Assembly (NCBI GenBank): GCA_021791455.1
Contig: JAJYWM010000426.1
Coordinates: 1 to 5,070, forward strand
DNA: 5,070 nt
Reading direction: 5' to 3'
From: a bacterium
GTDB taxonomy: Bacteria > Chloroflexota > Dormibacteria > UBA8260 > Bog-877
Position numbers and translations under genes: made by a program. Each line of letters begins with the position of its first letter. Positions within the stretch are counted from its first letter, which is position 1. This document shows positions 1 to 5,070 of the stretch, in pieces. The notes beneath the pieces were generated by a model. That model was not told the DNA's origin, ran no database searches, and saw only the letters and a list, made by a program, of their open reading frames with translations.

Positions 1-123
1 GAGGGCCAAGTGGTGATGGATCACACCTATGCCCTGGAGGAGTCGGAGCGGGAGCAGGGATGGGTTCTCACCTGTCAGGCCCACCCTATCTCCGACACCG
101 TCGTCGTCGACTACGACGGGTGA
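1..123 (+). CDS. C-terminal end of a PaaE-like ferredoxin-type oxidoreductase (5' truncated by window)
   Basis: Only the last 40 codons are present, read from base 1 to the TGA at 121-123. The peptide has the pattern that closes a plant-type [2Fe-2S] ferredoxin domain: a YALEESE stretch at residues 10-16, then GWVLTCQ at 20-26, then a short strand ending in VVVDYDG. Cys25 in LTCQ matches the fourth cluster ligand of such domains. In the family, this tail is typical of PaaE, the NAD(P)H-dependent FAD/[2Fe-2S] reductase that feeds electrons to the phenylacetyl-CoA 1,2-epoxidase in the cytoplasm. Related ferredoxin reductases of other ring oxygenases, such as ketosteroid hydroxylase reductases, end in a similar way, so the substrate pathway is not fixed by this fragment. 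The next gene starts 25 bases downstream on the same strand, so cotranscription is possible. The ferredoxin call is firm; the PaaE label is tentative. Confidence 0.7.
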   Translation, partial: EGQVVMDHTYALEESEREQGWVLTCQAHPISDTVVVDYDG

Positions 124-134
124 TCGAAGCCCGG

Positions 135-140
135 TATCCT
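135..140 (+). promoter_or_regulatory. Possible -10 element of a leaderless promoter for the serine racemase/dehydratase gene
   Basis: The hexamer TATCCT (TAnnnT pattern) ends 8 bases before ATG 149. That spacing would place transcription start at or next to the A of the start codon. No purine-rich Shine-Dalgarno sequence lies between the preceding stop (121-123) and the ATG, which fits leaderless translation, a common mode in actinobacteria. No convincing -35 hexamer is seen 16-18 bases further up. The gene could instead be cotranscribed with the upstream ferredoxin-domain gene. Confidence 0.3.
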
Positions 141-148
141 GGCCCGAC

Positions 149-1183
149 ATGAACACCTCATCCCCTGCCTCTATCGACCTCGCCGCGGCCCGCCGAAGAA
201 TCCAGGGCCGGGTCCACAAGACCCCCCTCCTGCACTCCACCTCACTCGACCAACGGGCCAGCGTTCAGCTCTGGCTGAAGGCGGAGTCATTCCAGCGGGG
301 AGGCTCCTTCAAGACCCGCGGCGCATTCAACGCCCTGCTGTCGGGGCTGGAGCAGGGGGACCACGGTGGGATCCTCGCCGTGTCGTCCGGAAACCACGGC
401 CAGGCGGTCGCCCTGGCCGCGCGCGAGCTCGGTCTTGCGGCCACCGTGGTCATGCCGCAGGGGGCGTCCAGCGTCAAGGTGGCGGCCGTGAGAGGATACG
501 GGGCCGAGGTCGTCACCGATGGCGTGACGGGTGAGAATCGCGAGGACGTGGCTGCGGAGCTCGCGGCCACTCGAGGGCTGAGGCCGGTACATCCTCACAA
601 CGACGAGCTGGTGATTGCCGGGCAGTCGACCGTGGCCGCAGAGCTGGTCGAACAGTGTGCCGCCAACGGTTTCAGGCCCGATCTGGTGCTGGTCCCAGTG
701 GGCGGTGGCGGGCTGCTGGCCGGGGTGGCCCTGGCGGTCGGCGAGGCCCTCCCGGGAGTGCCCGTGGTCGGGGTCGAGCCGGCAGTCGCCAACGACGGCC
801 AGCAATCGTTGGCCCAGGGGCGCCTGGTGTACTTGCCGGGAACGCCCGCGACCGCCGCCGACGGGGCGCGCACCTTGCATCTGGGACAGATCTGTTGGGA
901 TGTGATTAGGGCGCGGGTGGAACGCATTGTCACGGTTTCGGAGTCCGAGATCGCGGCCGCCTGCTGGTGGCTGTGGACTCGCTGCAAGCTGGTGGTCGAG
1001 CCCACCGGGGCGATGACCACTGCCGCCGCCCTGCGGTTGGCGGGCCACCCGGAGGAGTTCGGCCTTGGCGGGCCACTCTCGCCGACAGCAAAGGTGGTCT
1101 GCATCGTGTCGGGTGGCAACTGCACGCCAGACCAGATTGCCGCCTTGCTGAGAGAGCAGGGTTCCGGCGAATCCCTCAGCTGA
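149..1183 (+). CDS. Serine racemase / threonine-serine dehydratase family protein (fold-type II PLP enzyme)
   Basis: This is a 344-residue cytoplasmic PLP enzyme expected to deaminate L-threonine or L-serine to the 2-oxoacid plus ammonia, or to racemise serine. Visible motifs: SFKTRGA at 53-59 with Schiff-base Lys55; SSGNHGQ at 79-85, where Ser80 matches the second catalytic base of serine racemases and Asn82 contacts PLP; the phosphate-binding GGGG at 185-188; VEPTGA at 283-288; and SGGN at 321-324. Glu210, Ala214 and Asp216 match the divalent-cation site of serine racemase. There is no C-terminal ACT domain, so it resembles TdcB/serine racemase in size rather than the roughly 500-residue allosteric IlvA. 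The reading frame extends upstream to 29, but that would overlap the preceding gene and add a low-complexity, non-homologous leader. ATG 149 gives a normal N-terminus. No ribosome binding site precedes it. The 3' end overlaps the convergent kelch gene by 8 bases. The family is clear; racemase versus dehydratase cannot be settled from sequence alone. Confidence 0.9.
   Translation: MNTSSPASIDLAAARRRIQGRVHKTPLLHSTSLDQRASVQLWLKAESFQRGGSFKTRGAFNALLSGLEQGDHGGILAVSSGNHGQAVALAARELGLAATVVMPQGASSVKVAAVRGYGAEVVTDGVTGENREDVAAELAATRGLRPVHPHNDELVIAGQSTVAAELVEQCAANGFRPDLVLVPVGGGGLLAGVALAVGEALPGVPVVGVEPAVANDGQQSLAQGRLVYLPGTPATAADGARTLHLGQICWDVIRARVERIVTVSESEIAAACWWLWTRCKLVVEPTGAMTTAAALRLAGHPEEFGLGGPLSPTAKVVCIVSGGNCTPDQIAALLREQGSGESLS
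1176..1183. other. Convergent gene ends sharing a palindromic octamer
   Basis: TCAGCTGA is its own reverse complement. The plus-strand gene ends with TGA at 1181-1183 and the minus-strand gene ends with TGA (TCA on plus) at 1176-1178. The two genes therefore overlap tail to tail by exactly 8 bases. No stem-loop with a T-run is seen here, so each transcript probably runs antisense into the other gene. Confidence 0.9.
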
Positions 1184-2657
1184 GCTTCGTCCACTGGGAT
1201 CCGTTCCACATCCAGGTCTCGGAGCTGAAGCCGGATCCGTGGCTGGTGGCTCCTCCGAACAGGAGCACCCCCCTGCCCGCCGGTGCCTCGGCCATCGCCA
1301 TAAAGCTGTAGACGGCCGGGCTGTGACGGACCCTCAGGGGCATCCAGCCCTGGCGACCCCACTCCCAAGTGGTCGCCTTGGCGCCAGCCCCGGCGTAAAG
1401 AAGCACCGATTCGTTCACCGGATCAGTGGCCATAGCCACGTAGGCGAGCGGCCCTGGTGAGCGGACGCTGTTGAGCCTGTTCCAACCAGTGCCGTTCCAC
1501 GCCCAGGTGCCGGCCAGGCGGCCTGCTTCGTCGCTGCCTCCGTACAGAATGAGCTCGCCAAGCCGAGGGTCGAAGGCCATGGCTGCCGCGGTACGGGCGG
1601 CGGGCTCCACCGCCAAGCGCACCCTGTGCCAGCCGCTGGCGCCGAGGATGTAAGTCCCGCTCAAGGGATCACCGGCGGCGTCATCGCCGCCGAACATGAC
1701 CAGTTGCTTGGATGCGGGGTCGTACGCCAGGGCGGGAAAGCGCCGCCCGGGCGGTGGCGGCGCTGAGGTCACGGTGCGCCAGCCCTGGTCCCAGCTCCAG
1801 GTCGTGGAGAGGGCCGGCCCGAGCCCTTGCTCGGTCGCTCCGCCGAACATGATCACCCCGTCATCCGCAGGGTCGAACGCTGCTGAGGAATACCCCATCG
1901 GGGGCGGGTTGGCCCGGGGCGTGGCCGGCAGCCAGCGGTGTCCATCCCAAAGCCAGGTCTGGTTGGTGCAGGTCAGATAGTTGCAGCCGCCGAAGAGCAG
2001 GTCCTCACCTGTCTGGGCGTCGAAGGCGAGGGCCGCTCCTCCCACCTGGGCGGGACCGGCCTGCCCGGGCCGGCTCTCGGCTGAGCTGATGCTGCCCCAG
2101 GTGAGAGCCGCCAGGGCGATGCTGAGCGCCAGCCCGATCGCGGTCACCACCCTCAGGCGGACGGGGACAGGATGGCCTCCTGGCCTCACCCACGAGTAGA
2201 CGCTGAACCGTCTCCAGCTGTGCCCGAGCCATAGCACCAGGGCCAGCATGAGGTACACGGGCCCGGAGTTCAGGTCGGTGGTCCCCTGGGCGAACGGCAG
2301 TCCCACCCCCTGACCGAAGATCCATATCCCAAGGAAGAGGGGTAGGCAGGCGAGCAGAGAGACCTCGGCGAGAATCCCGGCCGCGATGCTAACGCCGAGC
2401 GCCGTCTCCAGGGCGGCGAGGACTCCATTCCACACCGCGGGCTGGTGCGCCGTCAGCTGGGCAGCGAAGACCAGGATCGCCCGTAGCGGCTGCGGGCTGA
2501 CCGAGGCGTTGGAATAGAAGAGGCTGTTGAAGACCTGGTAGGTGCCCGGTTGAAACTCCAGCACGGCATCGATGAGCAGCAGCACGCCCAATCCGACTCT
2601 GATCCCGATCAGCCACCCGGGGACAGACGGGGACCTCCCTGGCGGGGAGCCTTTCAA
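1176..2657 (-). CDS. DoxX-like membrane domain fused to an extracytoplasmic kelch-repeat propeller
   Basis: This 493-residue membrane protein has two parts. Residues about 14-147 resemble DoxX-like proteins: a first membrane helix (about 15-34) ending in the family-like IDAVLEFQPG, a linker, helices at about 77-96, 98-116 and 132-147, and a TDLNSGPVY segment before the fourth. A basic loop (148-169, five Arg) is followed by a fifth helix at about 169-188. By the positive-inside rule the N-terminus and basic loop are cytoplasmic, so residues 190-493 lie outside. This outer part carries six kelch-like units about 50 residues apart, each with an AFDP-like strand, a [LM][FY]GG-like turn and a TWxW-like strand. 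Kelch propellers usually bind proteins or glycans or serve as scaffolds; no catalytic residues are evident and the function is unknown. TTG 2657 is the first of the usual start codons after the upstream in-frame stop (2736-2738), but it lacks a good ribosome binding site. The gene lies 173 bases downstream of the aminotransferase gene on the same strand. Confidence 0.85.
   Translation of the reverse strand: MKGSPPGRSPSVPGWLIGIRVGLGVLLLIDAVLEFQPGTYQVFNSLFYSNASVSPQPLRAILVFAAQLTAHQPAVWNGVLAALETALGVSIAAGILAEVSLLACLPLFLGIWIFGQGVGLPFAQGTTDLNSGPVYLMLALVLWLGHSWRRFSVYSWVRPGGHPVPVRLRVVTAIGLALSIALAALTWGSISSAESRPGQAGPAQVGGAALAFDAQTGEDLLFGGCNYLTCTNQTWLWDGHRWLPATPRANPPPMGYSSAAFDPADDGVIMFGGATEQGLGPALSTTWSWDQGWRTVTSAPPPPGRRFPALAYDPASKQLVMFGGDDAAGDPLSGTYILGASGWHRVRLAVEPAARTAAAMAFDPRLGELILYGGSDEAGRLAGTWAWNGTGWNRLNSVRSPGPLAYVAMATDPVNESVLLYAGAGAKATTWEWGRQGWMPLRVRHSPAVYSFMAMAEAPAGRGVLLFGGATSHGSGFSSETWMWNGSQWTKLS
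1191..2036 (-). repeat. Six tandem kelch-like repeats within the DoxX-kelch gene
   Basis: Turn motifs are at protein residues 221-224 (LFGG), 270-273 (MFGG), 321-324 (MFGG), 371-374 (LYGG), 420-423 (LYAG, degenerate) and 466-469 (LFGG). Five of the six units then end in a TWLW, TWSW, TWAW, TWEW or TWMW strand; the third has TYIL instead. Unit length is about 46-51 residues, typical of kelch blades. The repeats have diverged at the DNA level, with only short shared words such as CCGCCGAACATGA on the plus strand near 1690 and 1842. This suggests an old duplication rather than a recent tandem expansion. Confidence 0.8.
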
Positions 2658-2724
2658 AACCGGGACCAGCAGCGGCCCGACCGCGGCAGAGCCGACGGGC
2701 CGGCCAGTGAACCCGAGCCGGTCC

Positions 2725-2752
2725 GGTCTAGCAGGTCATCCACCCCGGTCAA
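2725..2752 (-). promoter_or_regulatory. Candidate promoter for the DoxX-kelch gene
   Basis: On the minus strand, TTGACC (2752-2747; 5 of 6 to TTGACA) is followed after 16 bases by TAGACC (2730-2725), a weak -10. Transcription would start near 2718 and leave about a 60-base leader before TTG 2657. It lies in the only sizeable gap in the window. The -10 is poor and GC-rich genomes give chance matches, so this is tentative. Confidence 0.3.
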
Positions 2753-2770
2753 GATAGCGGAGCGGGATGG

Positions 2771-2793
2771 GCGGCACCGACTGATCCTGCCGC
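2771..2793 (-). terminator. Weak hairpin downstream of the aminotransferase gene, possible terminator without a T-run
   Basis: The arms GCGGCA (2771-2776) and TGCCGC (2788-2793) pair perfectly around an 11-base loop, 37 bases past the aminotransferase stop. No U-tract follows on the minus strand. Actinobacterial terminators often lack one, but 6-base GC arms also arise by chance in such DNA. The rest of the 2658-2830 gap shows only the promoter-like site and no coding potential I can support. Confidence 0.25.
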
Positions 2794-2830
2794 TCTCGGG
2801 GCAGTCGAGGTCAGCGCCCCGCGGGCCAAG

Positions 2831-4042
2831 TCAACCGAGGAGTGTCTCCAACCTCGACAGCCCCTCCTCCAGCTCCGCCTCCCCCAGGGCGTATGAGAAG
2901 CGCAGGTATCCGGGCGCGCCGAAGGCGTCACCCGGGACGACGGCAACCTGGGCTCGGTCCAGAAGGAGGTTGGCCAGGTCCTGGGAGCCCTCCACCACGT
3001 GGCCGTCGACTTTGCGGCCGACCACCCCCCGGACCGAGGGGAAGACATAGAATGCGCCCTCCGGAGGCACGCACTCGAAGCCGGGCAGGGCGCTCAGACG
3101 GTCTGCGATGAGACGCCTTCTGTGGGCGAAGATGTCCCGCATCGTGTTCACGGGACCGAGGCCCGCCTCCAAGGCGGCCACCGCCGCCAGCTGGGAGACG
3201 TTGCTGATGTTGCCGCAGACATGGGACTGGAGGTTGATTGCGGCGGTGATCACCTCCTCGGAGGCGACCATCCATCCCACCCTCCATCCGGTCATGGCAT
3301 AGGCCTTGGCGACCCCGTTCAAACAGATGGCCCGGGGTCCAAGCTCGGGCACGACGGCCGGCATCGAGTTGAATTCGGCGCCGTCGTAGGTGAAGTGGTC
3401 GTAGATCTCATCGCACACCACCCAAAGGTTGTGCTCGGCCGCCCACCTGCCGATCTGCCCGATCTGCTCCCGGCGGTAAACGGCTCCGGTCGGGTTCGAC
3501 GGGGAGACAAAGAGCAAAGCCTTGGTGCGCGCAGTCAGATGCCGCTCCAGGTCGGCCACGGACACCTTGAAGTTGGTGGTCTCGTCCGCGGCCACGGCAA
3601 CCGGGACCCCCCCGGCCAGCGCCACCACCTGAGGAAAGGTGACCCAGTAGGGCGAGGGGATGAGGACCTCGTCGCCGGGGTCCAGGATAGTGGTGAACGC
3701 ATGCGCCACCGCCTGCTTGGTGCCGCTGGTTATGAGGACGTTGGCGATGCCGACATCGATGCCGGAATCCCGGCTGGTCTTGCGGGCCACCGCCGCACGC
3801 AGTTGCGGCAGGCCGGCGGCGGGGCTGTAATGGTGGGCCCTGGGGTCGTGACATGCCCGGACCGCGGCCTCAACCGCCACATCCGGAGTGGGGAAATCGG
3901 GCTCGCCGGCGGCGAAGGAGATGACCCTCTCACCCGCCGCTACCAGTTCCTTGGCCCGCCGGTCCATGGCCAGGGTCGCTGACTCCGAGATTGCGGCCAC
4001 CCTTTTGGAGATGGCCGCGGTGGTGATGGTGGCCGGGGGCAA
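2831..4042 (-). CDS. Class I PLP aminotransferase, aspartate (possibly aspartate/prephenate) type
   Basis: This 403-residue cytoplasmic fold-type I aminotransferase is expected to move the amino group between aspartate and 2-oxoglutarate; members of this subgroup may also use prephenate or aromatic acids. Landmarks in order: AAGEPDFPTP at 44-53; a YSPAAGLPQLR stretch at 72-82; TSGTKQ at 105-110; PYW at 131-133; SPSNPTG at 180-186 with Asn183; CDEIYDHFTYDG at 210-221 with Asp211 (PLP ring nitrogen) and Tyr214; NGVAKAYAMTGWRVGW at 242-257 with Schiff-base Lys246; and RFSYA with Arg381 (substrate carboxylate). Length is normal for the family (about 390-405). The start is TTG 4042 because AGGAGG lies exactly 7 bases upstream and homology begins just after. 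An in-frame GTG at 4093 would add 17 residues rich in His and Gln and overlap the divergent serC gene. It has a weaker GGGAG upstream and is the alternative start. Family certain; substrate unproven. Confidence 0.92.
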   Translation of the reverse strand: MPPATITTAAISKRVAAISESATLAMDRRAKELVAAGERVISFAAGEPDFPTPDVAVEAAVRACHDPRAHHYSPAAGLPQLRAAVARKTSRDSGIDVGIANVLITSGTKQAVAHAFTTILDPGDEVLIPSPYWVTFPQVVALAGGVPVAVAADETTNFKVSVADLERHLTARTKALLFVSPSNPTGAVYRREQIGQIGRWAAEHNLWVVCDEIYDHFTYDGAEFNSMPAVVPELGPRAICLNGVAKAYAMTGWRVGWMVASEEVITAAINLQSHVCGNISNVSQLAAVAALEAGLGPVNTMRDIFAHRRRLIADRLSALPGFECVPPEGAFYVFPSVRGVVGRKVDGHVVEGSQDLANLLLDRAQVAVVPGDAFGAPGYLRFSYALGEAELEEGLSRLETLLG

Positions 4043-4048
4043 TACACT
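4043..4048 (+). promoter_or_regulatory. Possible -10 element of a leaderless serC promoter
   Basis: TACACT (TAnnnT pattern) ends 8 bases before ATG 4057, placing transcription start at or beside the start codon. The intervening bases are pyrimidine-rich (TTCCTCCTG) and cannot act as a Shine-Dalgarno. No good -35 is seen. The hexamer lies between the two divergent start codons, in the leader of the opposite gene. Confidence 0.35.
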
Positions 4049-4049
4049 T

Positions 4050-4055
4050 CCTCCT
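4050..4055 (-). promoter_or_regulatory. Perfect Shine-Dalgarno deciding the TTG start of the aminotransferase
   Basis: On the minus strand AGGAGG (CCTCCT on plus) ends 7 bases before TTG 4042. It is the strongest ribosome binding site in the window and outranks the upstream GTG at 4093. Its complement sits immediately 5' of the serC ATG on the other strand, so serC has no Shine-Dalgarno there. Confidence 0.85.
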
Positions 4056-4056
4056 G

Positions 4057-5070
4057 ATGGCTGCTGGTGGTGGGTTGGCTCCTGTGATACCACAAGATCT
4101 GCTCCCTGAGGACGGCCGCTTCGGATGTGGCCCCTCTAAGGTACCGGGCCTTGCCGTTCAACGGCTCGCCACCACCGGACAGGGACTTTTGGGAACAAGC
4201 CATCGGCAGGCCCCGGTGCGCCAGCTGATAGGGCACATCAAGGAGGCGATGAGCGATTTGTTCGCCTCTCCTGAGGGCTACGAGGTTGTCCTCGGAAACG
4301 GCGGGTCCAGCTGCTTTTGGGACATCGCAACCGGCAGCCTGATCCGGCAGCGCAGCCAGCACCTGGTCTTCGGGGAGTTCTCCGCCAAATTCGCCCAAGG
4401 GGTGGCAAGCGCCCCCTTCCTCGACCCGCCGGAGATCCGACACGCCGAGCCCGGCACCAGGCCCGAACCGGAAGCCAGCGACGAGGTCGACTGCTACTGC
4501 CTGACCCAGAATGAGACCTCGACCGGGGTTTCCATGCCGATCCAGAGGCTCGGGAGTGCAGATCAGCTCGTGCTCGTCGACGCCACGTCTGCCGCGGGCG
4601 GCATGGGGGTGGACCTGTCGCAGTGCGACGCCTATTACTTCTCTCCTCAGAAGTGCTTCGCCGCCGATGGGGGTCTTTGGGTTGCCGTGCTCTCGCCGGC
4701 GGCTATGGAGCGAGCCCGAGGGTTCTCAGGGTCAGAGCGCTGGGTCCCCCCGTTTCTCGACCTGTGGGCCGCGATCGAGAGCTCGAGACTTGACCAAACA
4801 GTGAACACTCCGGCGATTGCGACCCTCTTTCTATTGGCGCAGCAACTCGACTGGATTCTGGAGCGCGGCGGTCTCAATTGGGCCGCTGAGCGCTGCCGCC
4901 AGTCATCTTCGCTGGTCTACCGGTGGGCCGAGCGGAGTCCTTATGCGAGGCCGTTCGTGGAGCGGCCCCTGGACCGCAGTCCGGTGGTGGCGACTATAGA
5001 TCTCGACCGGGCCATCTCGGCCCAGGAGGTGTCGGCAATTCTGCGCCAGAATGGGATCGTGGACACCGAG
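4057..5070 (+). CDS. serC: Phosphoserine aminotransferase, actinobacterial type (3' truncated by window)
   Basis: SerC converts 3-phosphohydroxypyruvate plus glutamate to 3-phosphoserine, the second step of serine synthesis, in the cytoplasm; it can also serve pyridoxine synthesis. The frame is open for 338 codons to the right edge. It follows mycobacterial SerC throughout: GRFGCGPSK at 20-28, LGTSHRQAP at 45-53 (His49/Arg50 for the substrate phosphate), GYEVVLGNGG at 74-83, Trp88 stacking on PLP, GEFSAKFA at 106-113, NETSTG at 152-157, VDATSAAGG at 174-182 with Asp175, SPQKCFAADGG at 196-206 with Schiff-base Lys199, NTPAIATL at 250-257, and NGIVDTE at the edge. About 37 residues, including the final Arg-containing strand, should lie beyond the window. 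ATG 4057 gives 19 residues before GRFG, as in mycobacteria; TTG 4075 and GTG 4084 are alternatives. None has a good ribosome binding site. Cys200 replaces an Asn that I recall as conserved. Confidence 0.93.
   Translation, partial: MAAGGGLAPVIPQDLLPEDGRFGCGPSKVPGLAVQRLATTGQGLLGTSHRQAPVRQLIGHIKEAMSDLFASPEGYEVVLGNGGSSCFWDIATGSLIRQRSQHLVFGEFSAKFAQGVASAPFLDPPEIRHAEPGTRPEPEASDEVDCYCLTQNETSTGVSMPIQRLGSADQLVLVDATSAAGGMGVDLSQCDAYYFSPQKCFAADGGLWVAVLSPAAMERARGFSGSERWVPPFLDLWAAIESSRLDQTVNTPAIATLFLLAQQLDWILERGGLNWAAERCRQSSSLVYRWAERSPYARPFVERPLDRSPVVATIDLDRAISAQEVSAILRQNGIVDTE
4083..4094. promoter_or_regulatory. Short inverted repeat between the divergent aminotransferase promoters, possible operator
   Basis: TGTGATACCACA is an interrupted palindrome (TGTG, 4 bases, CACA). 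It lies in the first codons of serC and in the leader of the divergent aminotransferase gene, so a bound regulator could affect both. The 4-base arms are short, and no second copy was found that would support a binding site. Confidence 0.2.
4133..4161 (-). promoter_or_regulatory. Candidate promoter for the aminotransferase gene, inside serC
   Basis: On the minus strand TTGAAC (4161-4156) is followed, after a 17-base spacer, by TAGAGG (4138-4133). Transcription would begin near 4126 and give an untranslated leader of about 84 bases that is antisense to the start of serC. Each hexamer matches the consensus only partly. Some promoter inside serC is likely, because only 14 bases separate the two start codons, but this precise site is a guess. 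Confidence 0.22.

Noticed and set aside
29..148. N-terminal extension of the serine racemase/dehydratase gene to the ATG at 29
   Set aside because: It would overlap nearly all of the visible ferredoxin-domain coding end, and the added 40 residues are a Ser/Pro/Thr-rich out-of-frame translation with no homology to the family.
287..1368. Minus-strand open frames (287-1048 and 595-1368) opposite the serine racemase/dehydratase gene
   Set aside because: They overlap each other and a gene with intact catalytic motifs, and their translations are low-complexity. They are explained by GC-rich codon bias.
1687..1855. Repeated DNA word CCGCCGAACATGA as a possible regulatory or mobile repeat
   Set aside because: Both copies encode the same kelch turn (MFGG) in frame, so they are explained by protein repeats.
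2820..2830. Short GC hairpin (GCCC/GGGC type) immediately after the aminotransferase stop
   Set aside because: Four-base arms with a 3-base loop and no T-run are expected by chance in GC-rich DNA.
3307..3330. Ala245 before the Schiff-base lysine of the class I aminotransferase, where many relatives have Ser
   Set aside because: I considered a defective active site, but Ala-Lys at this place also occurs in functional members of the subgroup (as I recall for Thermus aspartate aminotransferase), and all other catalytic residues are present.
2999..3982. Long plus-strand open frame (327 codons) opposite the aminotransferase gene
   Set aside because: It lies wholly within the well-supported minus-strand aminotransferase. 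Its translation has the Gly/His/Arg/Asp-rich composition of an antisense shadow in GC-rich DNA and no recognisable motif.
3940..4443. Minus-strand 167-codon frame spanning the divergent start region
   Set aside because: It would overlap the 5' ends of both aminotransferases and shows no family motif; the plus-strand SerC frame explains this DNA.

Overview
This 5.07-kb stretch is GC-rich (about two-thirds G+C by eye) and almost fully coding. It looks like ordinary chromosome of a high-GC, actinobacteria-like organism. The best clue is the right-hand gene, whose protein closely follows the mycobacterial/actinobacterial type of phosphoserine aminotransferase (SerC). GTG/TTG starts and tightly packed genes fit this. 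The exact lineage cannot be read from the window; a deep-branching or uncultured actinobacterium is only a guess. I see no mobile elements, RNA genes or CRISPR arrays.

Layout, left to right: (1) 1-123 (+), the last 40 codons of a protein ending in a plant-type [2Fe-2S] ferredoxin domain, most like the reductase subunit PaaE of phenylacetyl-CoA epoxidase. (2) 149-1183 (+), a complete fold-type II PLP enzyme of the serine racemase / short threonine-serine dehydratase group. (3) 1176-2657 (-), a DoxX-like membrane domain fused to about six kelch blades; its stop codon overlaps that of gene 2. (4) 2658-2830, a 173-base gap with a weak hairpin and a possible promoter. (5) 2831-4042 (-), a class I aminotransferase of the aspartate/prephenate type. 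(6) 4057 to the right edge (+), serC, cut off by the window about 37 codons before its expected end.

Three genes concern amino acids with a serine/aspartate theme: SerC makes phosphoserine, the fold-type II enzyme would racemise or deaminate serine or threonine, and the aminotransferase moves amino groups between aspartate or related acids and 2-oxoacids. That they act together is an inference from proximity only, because the genes are in different orientations.

The points most worth a second look are the DoxX-kelch fusion; the 14-base gap between the divergent aminotransferase starts, where a TTG start with a perfect AGGAGG faces a serC ATG with no ribosome binding site but with a -10-like hexamer 8 bases upstream; the same -10/8-base/ATG arrangement before gene 2; and the palindromic octamer holding both convergent stop codons. 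I found no clear sign of a wholly new multi-gene system.
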